Positions 7,794 through 16,779 of a DNA stretch of 64,000 bases are shown here, one piece after another. The stretch's first letter is position 1, and each line of letters begins with the position of its first letter. The DNA lies in contig NZ_CP095491.1 in the NCBI RefSeq assembly GCF_023028105.1, positions 2,852,001 to 2,916,000 of the forward strand, read 5' to 3'. A model generated the notes under the pieces. It was given only the letters and a program-made list of their open reading frames with translations, made no database searches and had not been told where the DNA came from. This DNA comes from Halosolutus gelatinilyticus (GTDB lineage: Archaea; Halobacteriota; Halobacteria; Halobacteriales; Natrialbaceae). A program made the translations under genes and the position numbers.

Positions 7794-9230
7794 GTGACAA
7801 CCGAGCCGTTTCCTCGCCCGATCGGCACGCAACGCCGCTTTGCCGCGCTGCTCACAGCGACCGCGGTGGGCGTCTACCTCCTGTTGATCGTCGGCGCGAC
7901 GACGTCGCTGACGAACGCCGCCGCGGCGTGTTCGACGTGGCCGACGTGTCACGCGCCGACCGATCCGTTGAACCAGACCCAACTCGCGATCGCCTGGGGG
8001 CACCGACTCGCCGCGGTCCTCGTCGGCTTCCTGGTCGCGGCGACGGCGATCACCGCAGCGCTCGGTGACGCGACCCGACGCGTTCGGGCGCTCCTGCTCG
8101 TCGGCGCCGTCCTCTACGTCGTCCAGATCGGCGTCGGCGCCGTCACCGCGACGGTCGGCCCCGCGGCGATCGTTCCGGGGCTGCACCTCGCGCTCGGGCT
8201 CGCCATCTTCACGGCGGTCGTGCTCGCGCTCGCCTGGGACCTCGAACTCGCGACGGGCGAGGAAGACGACGCGATCGAACGGCCGAACCCGGAGCCGATC
8301 GACGAACCCGGGGCACCGGTCCCGAAGCGATCGACCCCGTCCGGCGGACTCGAACGCGCCCGGCTCACCGCCTTCGCCTACTTCAAGATGATGAAGCCCC
8401 GCTTGATGTGGCTGCTCTGTCTCGTCGCCGCCGCAGGGATGGCGCTGGCCGCCGGACCGGCGCTCGACCGCCACACGATCGTCGCCACGCTCGGCGGCGG
8501 CGTCCTCGCGATCGGCGCGTCGGGGACGTTCAACCACGTCCTCGAACGCGACGTCGATCGGCGGATGTCGCGGACGGCCGATCGGCCGCTGGCGACCGAT
8601 CTCATCCCGGTGCGCAACGCCCTGCTGTTCGGATTCTTCCTGACGGGCGCCTCGATGGCCGTCTTCCTGACGGTCAACGCCCTCGCGGCCGCGCTCGGGT
8701 TCGCCGCGATCCTGTTCTACAGCGTCGTCTACACGCTCGTGCTCAAACCCAACACGGTTCAGAACACGGTCATCGGCGGCTTCGCGGGCGCGCTGCCGGC
8801 GCTGATCGGCTGGGCCGCCGTCACCAACGAGATCGGCTGGCCGGCGCTCGCGCTCGCGGGCGTCATCTTCCTCTGGACGCCGGCGCACTTCTACAACCTC
8901 GCGCTGGCCTACAAGGACGACTACGCCCGCGGCGGGTTCCCGATGATGCCCGTCGTCCGGGGCGAGACCGAAACCCGGAAACACATCCTCTACTACCTCG
9001 CCGGGACGCTCGGCAGCACGATCGCGCTCGCGTGGATCACCGACCTCGGCGCGCTGTACGCCGCGACGGTCGCCGTCTTCGGCGGAATTTTCCTCTGGGC
9101 GGCGGTTCGGCTCCACTTCGAGCAGACCGAGACCGCCGCGTTCCGATCGTTCCACGCCTCCAACGCCTTCCTCGGCGCGGTGCTGGTCGCGGTGCTCGTG
9201 GACGCACTCGTTCTGGGAAGGCCCTTCTGA
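7794..9230 (+). CDS. ctaB: fused heme A synthase-like / protoheme IX farnesyltransferase
   Basis: 478 residues from a GTG start. The N-terminal part (about 1-150) has four membrane helices and resembles half of CtaA/COX15 (GVYLLLIVGATTSLTNA, GHRLAAVLVGF, GLHLALGLAIF). After an acidic linker, the C-terminal part (about 190-478) is a UbiA-superfamily prenyltransferase with the diphosphate motif NHVLERDVDRRMSRT and the second motif YKDDYARGGFPMMPV. CtaB converts heme B to heme O and CtaA converts heme O to heme A for terminal oxidases, so the fusion joins consecutive steps. The ATG at 7704 is less likely because the preceding 30 codons lie in the promoter region shared with the divergent gene. 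Confidence 0.9.
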   Translation: MTTEPFPRPIGTQRRFAALLTATAVGVYLLLIVGATTSLTNAAAACSTWPTCHAPTDPLNQTQLAIAWGHRLAAVLVGFLVAATAITAALGDATRRVRALLLVGAVLYVVQIGVGAVTATVGPAAIVPGLHLALGLAIFTAVVLALAWDLELATGEEDDAIERPNPEPIDEPGAPVPKRSTPSGGLERARLTAFAYFKMMKPRLMWLLCLVAAAGMALAAGPALDRHTIVATLGGGVLAIGASGTFNHVLERDVDRRMSRTADRPLATDLIPVRNALLFGFFLTGASMAVFLTVNALAAALGFAAILFYSVVYTLVLKPNTVQNTVIGGFAGALPALIGWAAVTNEIGWPALALAGVIFLWTPAHFYNLALAYKDDYARGGFPMMPVVRGETETRKHILYYLAGTLGSTIALAWITDLGALYAATVAVFGGIFLWAAVRLHFEQTETAAFRSFHASNAFLGAVLVAVLVDALVLGRPF

Positions 9231-9349
9231 CGCGGTTCGATAATCGCGAGACGGACCGCCGGCCATCGTCTCCGAGGCCGCGAGTTTCGACCGACGACCT
9301 CGCCGTCCGGGAACGTCAGCGATAACACGCCCCAGCCGCTAGCTCCCTC

Positions 9350-9997
9350 ATGAACCGTCGCTCGTTTCTCGCGCTGACCGGTGCGGGCGCGATCGCCTCG
9401 ATCGCCGGCTGTACGGGATTGTTCGAGGCGTCCCTTCCCGACCAACTCAAAGAGGTCGACCCCGATCCCGACCAGCTTCCGGCCCCGTCGATCGGCGCCG
9501 GGCCCGTCTCGATCGACGCCTACAGCGACTTCGCCTGCCCGCACTGCCACGACTTCGACGCGGACGTCCTCCCCGAACTCGAGGAGCGCATGCTCAACCC
9601 GGACGACGCGACCTATCGCCACCGCGACTTCCCGCTCCCGGTCGACGACGACCGATCGGTCCCGATGGCGAACGCCGGGCGCGCGGTCCAGGCCGAAACG
9701 ATGACGGACGACGATCCCGCAGGGGCGTTCTTCGAGTACAAGCGCGCGGTCGCCGGCGTCGACGACCAAAGCGACGAGGGGCTGGCCGCGCTCGCGGCCG
9801 ACGAGTTCGACGTCGACCGGGATACCGTCGCGGACGCGCTGGCGAACGACACGTACTATCCCGTCATCGCGGCCGACTGGCAGCGCGGCGACGAAAACGG
9901 CGTGAACGAGACGCCGACGGTGCTGGTCGACGGCGAGGCGGTCGAGGATCCGTTCGACGCGGACGCGATCATCGACGCGGTCGAGAACGCGCGGTAA
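9350..9997 (+). CDS. DsbA-family thioredoxin-fold lipoprotein
   Basis: 215 residues with a Tat signal (NRRSFLALTG) and lipobox IAGC (Cys21), so it is probably lipid-anchored outside the cell. The mature part has a thioredoxin fold with CPHC (Cys63-Cys66) and a cis-Pro region ETPTVLVDGE, typical of DsbA/DSBA_2-type thiol oxidoreductases. It is likely a disulfide oxidase or a copper/cytochrome-oxidase assembly factor; its position just after the heme A pathway gene on the same strand (120-nt gap) favours the latter, but that is inference. Confidence 0.9.
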   Translation: MNRRSFLALTGAGAIASIAGCTGLFEASLPDQLKEVDPDPDQLPAPSIGAGPVSIDAYSDFACPHCHDFDADVLPELEERMLNPDDATYRHRDFPLPVDDDRSVPMANAGRAVQAETMTDDDPAGAFFEYKRAVAGVDDQSDEGLAALAADEFDVDRDTVADALANDTYYPVIAADWQRGDENGVNETPTVLVDGEAVEDPFDADAIIDAVENAR

Positions 9998-10010
9998 CTG
10001 AATTCGGGGA

Positions 10011-11009
10011 TCAGTCGTCCGACGACCGGGCCGCGTCGATCCGATCGAACTGCTCGTCCGTGAGGTCGATTTCGACCGCGCCGACGTTCTCCTCGAGTTG
10101 GTCGGGCGATCGCGCGCCGACGATCGGCACGCAGGTGAATCGATCCTGCTCCATCAGCCAGCGCAGGGAGACCTGCGCCGGCGCGGCGTCGACCTCGTCG
10201 GCGACCGACTCGACGGCCTCCAGGACGTCCCAGGCCCGATCGGTCGCGTAGCGATCCTCGAAGACGTCGTTCAGGCTCCCGCGGGAGCCGTCCGGCGCTG
10301 CGACGCCGCCGTCCTCGGTGCGATCGTACTTGCCCGTCAGAAAGCCGCCGGCCAGCGGCGAGTAGGGGCACACGGCGAGGTCCTGGTCGGCGCAGACGTC
10401 GAGGTAGTCCCCGACGGCGTCGTAGTGGGCGGCGTTGACCATCGGCTGGGTGACGTCGAACCGTTCGAGCCCCTCGACGTCGCTGGTCCACAGCGCCTTC
10501 GTGAGCTGCCAGGCGGCCATCGAAGAGGCGCCGAGGTAGTGGACTTTCCCCTCGCGAACGAGGTCGGTGAGCACGGAGAGCGTCTCGCGGATCGGCGTAT
10601 CCTCGTCCCAGCGGTGGATGTAGTAGAGGTCGAGGTAGTCGGTTCCCAACCTGTCGAGGGTGCCCTCGATCTGCGCCCGGATGTGCTTTCGGCCTAACCC
10701 GGAGTCGTTCGGCCCGGGCTCGCCCCACCCGTCGAAGGGGAAGTAGACCTTCGAGGCGATGACGAAGTCCTCGCGGTTCTGGTCTTCGAGCCACTCGCCG
10801 ATCCACTCCTCGCTGGTGCCGTCGGGGTCGCCGTAGACGTTCGCGGTGTCGATGAAGTTGATGCCGTGGTCCCGGCAAGCGTCGAGCAGTTCGTGTGCTT
10901 CTTCGCGATCGGTCTCGACGGTGTCGCCGCTCTCCTTGCCGAAGCGCCAGGTGCCGTAGCAGAGTCGCGATACGGTCGTTCCGGTGTCTCCGAGCGTAGT
11001 ATACTCCAT
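10011..11009 (-). CDS. aldo/keto reductase
   Basis: 332 residues with a complete (beta/alpha)8 aldo/keto reductase pattern. The catalytic tetrad is visible: Asp54 and Tyr59 in FIDTANVYG, Lys87 in IASKVYF and His132 in YYIHRWD. The NADPH-binding end has YSPLAGGFLTGKY and the C-terminal IVGARSPDQLEENVGA. The closest general type is the AKR family of Tas/YajO/KCNAB-like proteins; the substrate is not predictable. It is convergent with the DsbA-like gene, with only 13 nt between stop codons. Confidence 0.93.
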   Translation of the reverse strand: MEYTTLGDTGTTVSRLCYGTWRFGKESGDTVETDREEAHELLDACRDHGINFIDTANVYGDPDGTSEEWIGEWLEDQNREDFVIASKVYFPFDGWGEPGPNDSGLGRKHIRAQIEGTLDRLGTDYLDLYYIHRWDEDTPIRETLSVLTDLVREGKVHYLGASSMAAWQLTKALWTSDVEGLERFDVTQPMVNAAHYDAVGDYLDVCADQDLAVCPYSPLAGGFLTGKYDRTEDGGVAAPDGSRGSLNDVFEDRYATDRAWDVLEAVESVADEVDAAPAQVSLRWLMEQDRFTCVPIVGARSPDQLEENVGAVEIDLTDEQFDRIDAARSSDD

Positions 11010-11070
11010 GGGAGCGGGTTCACGTCCGACCGTGAAAACGGATGGGGAAGCGGCGATCGGGTACTCTCGG

Positions 11071-11349
11071 TCAGTACGTCAGAATTTCGAGACCGTCGAC
11101 TCGCTCGAAGTGATCGACGGTGTTCGTCACTACCGGAACGTCGTGAACGCGGGCCGTGGCGGCGATCATCACGTCGGCATCCTCGATCGGTGCTCCGTCA
11201 CGTCGTAGCGTCGCGTTGATCTCTCCGGCGACCGTCGCGCACTCGCGATCGAACGGCACTTCTCGAAGGTCGCCGAGCAGGTTCTTCACCACCGTTCGCT
11301 CGCGGTCGGTCGACTCGGCGAGATGGATTCCCTCCCAGAGTTCCATCAC
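11071..11349 (-). pseudogene. vapC: 5'-truncated VapC-type PIN-domain toxin
   Basis: The readable 92 codons correspond to the C-terminal two-thirds of a PIN-domain ribonuclease: ELWEGI, then FDRECATVAGEINATLRRDGAPIEDADVMIAATARVHDVPVVTNTVDHFERVDGLEILTY. The N-terminal strand with the first catalytic Asp (usual form xxDTSxLI) is absent, and an in-frame stop lies at 11380-11382. Start candidates are GTG/ATG at 11349/11346, in the middle of the fold. No VapB-type antitoxin gene is adjacent. The protein would lack part of the metal site and is probably inactive. Confidence 0.75.
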
Positions 11350-11449
11350 TGTAGTCGAACTTACCCGTGACCGATTCGGCTACGGCTACGATCACACCTA
11401 CTGTCTCGTGTTTTCGAAACCCGCGACGGAGGGGGCTCCGGATTGACGC

Positions 11450-12406
11450 TCACCGGAACGACGGCAGCACGTCCTCCTCGTAGAAATCCATCGCCGCCTC
11501 CTGCTCGGGGCCGATCTGGTGGACGTAGACGTGATCGAAGCCGGCGTCGATCGCCTCTTGGATGCTGTCGACGTGGGCCTGCGGATCGGAATCGGTGACG
11601 GTGCTTCCCTCCGCGATGTCCGCCTTCTCGACCATCTGCGTCGCCTGTTTGAAGTGCGCCGGGGTCGAGAGCTCCTGGGAGAGTTCGCCCGGCAGCGCGC
11701 CGTTCGGCCAGTTCTCGTAGACGGTCTCGATCGCCTCGTCCTCGGTCTCGGCGACGCAGACGTCAAGTTGCGTGTATTTCGGACCCTCGCCGCCGGCATC
11801 CTCGAAGGTCTCGCGGACGCTCTCTTGCGGGCCCACGGTCCAGAGGCCGTCGCCGTGCTCGGCGGCCCACTCCGCCGTTTGCGGGTTGAACGCGCTCGCG
11901 ATCGTCGTCGGCTGCTCGTCGGGGCAGGTGTAGAGGCGCGCGTTCTCGACCGTGTAGTGCTCGCCGTGGTGGCTCGTCGTCTCGCCGGTCCAGAGCGCGC
12001 GCATGACGTCCATCGCCTCCTCGAGTTTCTCGAGCCGAACGTCGTGTTCCGGCCAGCGCTCGCCCGTGACGTGCTCGTTTAAGTTCTCGCCGGTGCCGAC
12101 GCCGAAGGTGAACCGATCGCCGAACATCACGTCGATCGTCGCCACGGCGTGGGCGACGTTCAGCGGGTGGATGCGCGTCGTCGGGCAGGTGACGCCGACG
12201 CCGACGTCGATCTCGCTCGTTCGCGCCGCGATCGCGCCGAGCGTGGACCAGACGAACGGTGACTCGCCCTGGGCGGAGATCCACGGGTGAAAGTGATCCG
12301 AGATAGAGACGAAGTCGAAGCCGACCTCTTCGGCGTGGCGGGCGTTCTCGACGAGCACGTTCGGTCCGTGTTCCTCGCTCGAAAGGGTGTAACCGAGTTG
12401 GGTCAT
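11450..12406 (-). CDS. F420-dependent LLM-class oxidoreductase
   Basis: 318 residues with the luciferase-like (beta/alpha)8 fold. The start GYTLSSEEHGPNVLVENARHAEEVGFDFVSISDHFHPW and the segment GVGTGENLNEHVTGERWPEHDVRLEKLEEAMDVMRALW are characteristic of the group that includes F420-dependent glucose-6-phosphate dehydrogenase (TIGR03557-like). It should transfer hydride between coenzyme F420 and an organic substrate; the natural substrate is unknown in haloarchaea. Monocistronic, followed by the VapC relic. Confidence 0.9.
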   Translation of the reverse strand: MTQLGYTLSSEEHGPNVLVENARHAEEVGFDFVSISDHFHPWISAQGESPFVWSTLGAIAARTSEIDVGVGVTCPTTRIHPLNVAHAVATIDVMFGDRFTFGVGTGENLNEHVTGERWPEHDVRLEKLEEAMDVMRALWTGETTSHHGEHYTVENARLYTCPDEQPTTIASAFNPQTAEWAAEHGDGLWTVGPQESVRETFEDAGGEGPKYTQLDVCVAETEDEAIETVYENWPNGALPGELSQELSTPAHFKQATQMVEKADIAEGSTVTDSDPQAHVDSIQEAIDAGFDHVYVHQIGPEQEAAMDFYEEDVLPSFR

Positions 12407-12544
12407 AGCGGCCCGCTACCACCGTCGTCCGGGTAACGCTTCAGCCTGCGACGGCAAGAGCGACCGGCGACCTCCGACGGACGACGAAGCGCTTCGGGAA
12501 CCGGAATCGAACCGCTTACCCACCGCCGGCGGATAGCCGCCCGT

Positions 12545-13498
12545 ATGGAAGCCGTAGTCGAGGCGACGGACGTACGGAAAACCTACGGCGAGACGACGGC
12601 ACTGTCGGGAGCGTCGCTCGCGGTGGAGGCGGGCGAGGTGTTCGCGCTGATCGGTCCGAACGGGGCCGGCAAGACGACGCTCGTCCGCGCGCTGACCGGG
12701 ACGACCGAACCCGACTCCGGGACGGTGCGGGTGCTCGGCGAGTCGCCGACGACGGTCGATCGGCGTCGGCTCGGCGTGCTCCCGCAGGATTTTTCGCCGC
12801 CGGATCGGCTCGGCGCCCGCGAGCTGCTCGCGTACTACGCCGGCCTCTACGACGAGGCTCGCGATCCCGACGGCGTTCTCGCAGATGTCGGCCTCGCGGA
12901 CGCTGGAGGGACGTGGTACGAGGACCTCTCGGGCGGCCAGCAACGGCGGGTCTGCGTCGGCGCGACGCTGGTCAACGACCCGGACGTCCTCTTCCTCGAC
13001 GAGCCGACGACCGGCATCGACCCCGCGGGCCGTCGGACCGTCTGGCGGCTGATCGAGGACCTCGCCGCCGGCGGGACGACCGTCGTCCTCACCACGCACG
13101 ACATGGCCGAAGCCGAACGGCTGGCCGATCGGGTCGGCCTGCTCGCCGACGGCGCGATCGTCGCACAGGGAACGCCCGAGTCGCTCGTCCGGGACCACGG
13201 CGGCTCGAACCGCCTGACGATCGAGACCGCGGCCGACCCCGACGCGTTCGCGGACCTCGCGTACCCGATCGACGCGGACGGCCGCGGCGAGGCGGTCGTC
13301 GTCCGGGACGTCGAACCCGCCGAGATCGGGACCGTCGTCGACTACCTCGACGATCAGGGCGTCGAGTACACGGGGCTGGCGTGGGCCGAACCCGACCTCG
13401 AGGACGTCTACCTCGCGCTGGCCGACGACGCGGAACGCGCCCGCACCGATCGGATCGGAGCGCGCGGCGACCTCGCGAAAGCGGGTGAGACGGCGTGA
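12545..13498 (+). CDS. ABC transporter ATP-binding protein
   Basis: 317 residues. Walker A GPNGAGKTT (residues 37-45), Q-loop LPQDFSP, signature LSGGQ (128-132), Walker B VLFLDEPTTGIDP (148-160) and switch His TTHDMAEAE are all present. The C-terminal 100 residues form the extra domain seen in DrrA/NodI-type exporters. It is translationally coupled to the permease (GTG of the next gene overlaps its TGA), so the two form an ABC-2 type exporter of an unknown drug or lipid. Confidence 0.94.
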   Translation: MEAVVEATDVRKTYGETTALSGASLAVEAGEVFALIGPNGAGKTTLVRALTGTTEPDSGTVRVLGESPTTVDRRRLGVLPQDFSPPDRLGARELLAYYAGLYDEARDPDGVLADVGLADAGGTWYEDLSGGQQRRVCVGATLVNDPDVLFLDEPTTGIDPAGRRTVWRLIEDLAAGGTTVVLTTHDMAEAERLADRVGLLADGAIVAQGTPESLVRDHGGSNRLTIETAADPDAFADLAYPIDADGRGEAVVVRDVEPAEIGTVVDYLDDQGVEYTGLAWAEPDLEDVYLALADDAERARTDRIGARGDLAKAGETA

Positions 13499-14268
13499 GC
13501 CGCGTCGGTCGCGTTCGCGCCGAAACCGGCGCCGGCTGGCGATCGTTCGTCCGCCGCCGGACCGCCGTCTTCTTCACGTTCTTCTTCCCGGTGATCCTCA
13601 TCGTCATCTTCGGGGCGCTCGTCCGAACCGATCCCACGGGCGAGGGGTTGTTCACGGAGCCGGCGGCCTACTACGTCCCCGGCTACCTCGCCGTCGTCGT
13701 TCTCTTCACGCCGCTGTCCCGGATGGGCAGCGAGGTGGCGCGCCACCGGGAGGGCAACCGCTTCGAAAAACTCGCGACGACGCCGTTGACGCGAGGGGAA
13801 TGGCTGCTCGCTCAGACGGTCGTCAACGCCGTCATCATCGGGCTGGCGAGCGTGCTCATCCTCGCGTTGGTCGTCTTGCTGACCGGCGCCGAGATCGTCT
13901 TCTCGCCGTGGCTGGTGCCGTACGTCCTCGTCGGCGTCGGCTGCTTCTGCGGCGTCGGCGCCGTGCTCGGCAGCTACACGGGCTCCCAGGACGGCGCGAT
14001 CGCCGCCAGCAACGCGATCGGCCTCCCGCTCCTGTTCCTCTCGGAGACGTTCATCGCCCTCGATCAGCTTCCCGGCTGGTTCGAGCCGCTGGTGAACCTC
14101 TCGCCGCTGACCTACTTCGCGCGCGGCGTCCGGGCCGCGACCTACCCGCAGAGTGGTGCGCCGCCGGTCGCCGGCGTCGATCCCGCGATCGCGAACCTCG
14201 CGATCCTCGCGGTCGTCGCCGTCGTCGCGTTCGCGCTCGGCGCGCGATCGATCCCGCGGACCGATTGA
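13495..14268 (+). CDS. ABC-2 type transporter permease
   Basis: 257 residues with six membrane helices in the ABC-2 arrangement: an N-terminal amphipathic segment and helix (VFFTFFFPVILIVIFGALV), a large outer loop, then five helices and the typical NLSPLTYFARGVRA motif before the last helix. The GTG start at 13495 overlaps the stop of the ATPase gene, which shows a two-gene operon. Substrate is unknown. Confidence 0.92.
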   Translation: MSRVGRVRAETGAGWRSFVRRRTAVFFTFFFPVILIVIFGALVRTDPTGEGLFTEPAAYYVPGYLAVVVLFTPLSRMGSEVARHREGNRFEKLATTPLTRGEWLLAQTVVNAVIIGLASVLILALVVLLTGAEIVFSPWLVPYVLVGVGCFCGVGAVLGSYTGSQDGAIAASNAIGLPLLFLSETFIALDQLPGWFEPLVNLSPLTYFARGVRAATYPQSGAPPVAGVDPAIANLAILAVVAVVAFALGARSIPRTD

Positions 14269-14365
14269 ATTGCAGGACGATACCTCTCACCCGAGTTTTC
14301 CGATCGGTCGTCCGAACCGCGGACTCGCACCACGGTCCCGTCGACCGCGACGTGCTACCGGATCG

Positions 14366-15409
14366 TCACCGAATCTCGATGCCGCCGGTGTCGGCGCCGC
14401 TACCGCTATCAGCGGGGATGCCGGTTCGACCCGCGAGACGGACCGTCTCCCGGGCGTCGCCCGATCGACGACGAACCGTGAGATCGACGGCTTCGCCCGG
14501 CCGTTTCGCCGTGAGCAGATAGCTCGTCAGTTCCTCCGTCGATCGAAGGTCGCGATCGTCGATCCCGACGAGCACGTCGCCGCCGACGGGGACGGCGCGA
14601 CCGCGAACGCGACGGGTCGAGTGACAGCCGCCGAGAACGCCGCTCGCGGGACCCTCGCGGACGTCGACGACGAGGACGCCGCCGGGTTCGTCGAGGCCGT
14701 TCGCTTCGGCGACCGTTGGCGAGACGTCGAGGGTGCTGACGTGGAGCGTCGCGTGGTCGCACCGGCCGCGTTCGATCAGTTCGGGGACGACGCGGGAGAC
14801 GAGGGCCGGCGAGATGGCGAAGCCGATGTTGTCCCCGCTTCGTGCCCGGTTGACGCCGACGACTTCCGGCGCCCCGTCCGCCGTGACGGCCACGAGCGGA
14901 CCGCCGCTGTTGCCTGGGTTGATCGGCGCGTCGGTCTGGACGACGTCGGGAATGGCGAACCCGCCGCCGACCGGCGTCGTCCGTGAGATGCCGCTGACGA
15001 TGCCGGTCGTGATGGTCCCGTCGAGACCCATCGGGTTCCCGAACGCGGCGACCGATCGTCCGGGCTCCGGATTCTCCGAGGCGACCGGCAACGGATCGAC
15101 GTACGACGGGAGCGCCTCGACTTCGACGACGGCGAGGTCGGTGTAGGGATCGGTTCCGACCACGCGGCCGACGCGCCAGTCGCCCTCGCTGAAGCGGAGT
15201 TCGAGCGTCGGATCGGCGACTCGACCGGCGCTTTCGGTCCGGCCGAAGCCCGATACGACGTGGTGGTTGGTGATGACGGCCCCCGATCGATCGTAGACGA
15301 AGCCGGAGCCGGCTCCGCGACCCGATCGATCGCCGTCGACGTAGATCGAGACGACGGCCGGGGCGACGTCGCGGTACAGTTCGGTGAAGTTCGGTTCGCG
15401 TGCGGACAT
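14366..15409 (-). CDS. HtrA/DegP-like trypsin-type serine protease with PDZ domain
   Basis: 347 residues. The chymotrypsin-fold catalytic triad is visible as His50 (NHHVV), Asp91 (TDLAVVEV) and Ser168 (GNSGGPL). A PDZ-like domain follows (about 240-325), containing DVLVGIDDRDLRSTEEL and YLLTAKRPGEAVDLTV. Unlike most DegP/HtrA proteins it has no signal peptide or membrane anchor at this start, and I found no better upstream start, so it may act in the cytoplasm. Role inferred: protein quality control. Transcribed alone, divergent from nothing obvious. Confidence 0.9.
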   Translation of the reverse strand: MSAREPNFTELYRDVAPAVVSIYVDGDRSGRGAGSGFVYDRSGAVITNHHVVSGFGRTESAGRVADPTLELRFSEGDWRVGRVVGTDPYTDLAVVEVEALPSYVDPLPVASENPEPGRSVAAFGNPMGLDGTITTGIVSGISRTTPVGGGFAIPDVVQTDAPINPGNSGGPLVAVTADGAPEVVGVNRARSGDNIGFAISPALVSRVVPELIERGRCDHATLHVSTLDVSPTVAEANGLDEPGGVLVVDVREGPASGVLGGCHSTRRVRGRAVPVGGDVLVGIDDRDLRSTEELTSYLLTAKRPGEAVDLTVRRRSGDARETVRLAGRTGIPADSGSGADTGGIEIR

Positions 15410-15559
15410 CGAAATACTCGGTGCTCGGCGGCTGGTGGCCGTCGATCACCTGAGGTAAGGGAAGGTTGGTAATAAGGTTAGTGGTGCATGGTAACATGGT
15501 TGACGGCCGGCTCCTCGAACGACTGCGAAATCGCGATCCGTAGCATCCTCGAGCGCGAT

Positions 15560-16162
15560 CTATGCGGGAATCGCGATCGTCGGCGTGAACGTGTACTCGA
15601 AGACGTGATTGAGCAGCAGGTACGTGACGACGCCGAGGACGAGGCTGAGAATCCATGACCCAGCGGCGATCCGGCCGATCCGGGCGTGCGACGTTCCGCG
15701 CAGCTCCGCCGGCGTGTGCGTGAGCCCGAGGATCAACGCGTAGAGGACGACCGGCACGGCGACGATCGAGAGGATGATGTGGATCGCCAGCATGATCAGA
15801 TAGGCGTAGTACACGGAATCGGGACCGACGAAGTACTTCTCGCCGCCGCCGCCGACGCGGAGCAGGTAGACGACCAGAAACAGGAGGATGAGTCCGAACG
15901 CTCCGGTCATCGCCAGCCTGTGTTTTTCGATCTTGCCGGTCCGAATCCAGTACCAGCCGGCGATCAGCAGCACCGTCGCCATCGTGTTGATGATGGCGAT
16001 CACGTGTGAGAGAAGGTGTATCTGCGCGTTCGTGAGATCGGGGTAGAACGGAATCTCGAGTACGAACGTTCCGATGACCAGCGCGTACCCGACGACCGTC
16101 AACAGCACCGTCGTCCCGAGCGGTCGGTTGCGAAGTCGCCGTCTCGCGTCCGCAGTTGCCAT
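15560..16162 (-). CDS. DUF420 membrane protein (CtaM-like)
   Basis: 200 residues with five to six membrane helices. The pattern IHLLSHVIAIINTMATVLLIAGWYWIRTGKIEKHRLAMTGAF and VYYAYLIMLAIHIILSIVAVPVVLYAL, with conserved His in several helices, is that of the DUF420 family, whose bacterial member CtaM is needed for a heme-copper oxidase. A role in terminal oxidase maturation is therefore likely and would match the CtaA/CtaB fusion elsewhere in the window, but it stands alone here. Confidence 0.88.
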   Translation of the reverse strand: MATADARRRLRNRPLGTTVLLTVVGYALVIGTFVLEIPFYPDLTNAQIHLLSHVIAIINTMATVLLIAGWYWIRTGKIEKHRLAMTGAFGLILLFLVVYLLRVGGGGEKYFVGPDSVYYAYLIMLAIHIILSIVAVPVVLYALILGLTHTPAELRGTSHARIGRIAAGSWILSLVLGVVTYLLLNHVFEYTFTPTIAIPA

Positions 16163-16307
16163 TGTCGGGGATTAGGGAAGACGCCGTATCTGTCTTCCCC
16201 TTCCGGAACGAGTGCGGGATCGATCCTCGCACGAAATCGAGGCGATCGATCGGCCGGGATCGTTAGTCCGATCCCGGGCGGGGCTTCGATCCGACGGCTC
16301 CTGGACG

Positions 16308-16592
16308 TCACCCCTCCCGGTCCTCGAGACTCACCGATCCATCCCGTTCGACGGTGACCTCGTATCCGCAGTACGCGAACGAGACGGTGCCGCTGGACCG
16401 AGGTCGGCCGTCGGTGCGCCTCGCGAACAGCGCGTCGAGCGCCGCGGGATCGACGACGGTGTGCAACGGTTCGTACTCCGGCGGTCCCAGTTCCTCCGCC
16501 GAAATTCCCTCGACGGCTGCGATCGTTTCGACGACTGACTGACTCGGCGACTGATAAACCGTGGTGTCGATACCGTCACCACCCCCCTCCAT
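16308..16592 (-). CDS. HalOD1 output-domain protein
   Basis: 94 residues made almost entirely of a HalOD1 domain: VVETIAAVEGISAEELGPPEYEPLHTVVDPAALDALF, then a beta hairpin (GTVSFAYCGYEVTVERDGSVSL). HalOD1 is a haloarchaea-specific domain often found with response regulators and thought to be an output or partner module. I chose ATG 16592; a TATA-like CTTTATTC near 16620-16628 lies about 30 nt upstream. The frame is open further upstream but the sequence there is not protein-like. Confidence 0.82.
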   Translation of the reverse strand: MEGGGDGIDTTVYQSPSQSVVETIAAVEGISAEELGPPEYEPLHTVVDPAALDALFARRTDGRPRSSGTVSFAYCGYEVTVERDGSVSLEDREG

Positions 16593-16779
16593 GCTCGGTT
16601 CCACCTTCCGAATCGGGCGGAATAAAGCTATCTGTTTACATCTGACTTCTGATAGTCGATTGGTATCGACTGGGTCGGTATCGATGGGAGAAAAGAGTGA
16701 GGGGGCGTCGGGTTCGGCTCGCACCTCGTTCGTGCGATCGTCCCGATTTCGGAATTGTATCTCCAAAATTATATAATAG

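Noticed and set aside
7662-9266. Long minus-strand open frame over the heme pathway fusion gene
   Set aside because: It is rich in Arg/Glu/Asp/Gly without domain pattern, typical of the antisense of GC-rich genes; only its last 116 codons (7311-7661) form a real gene.
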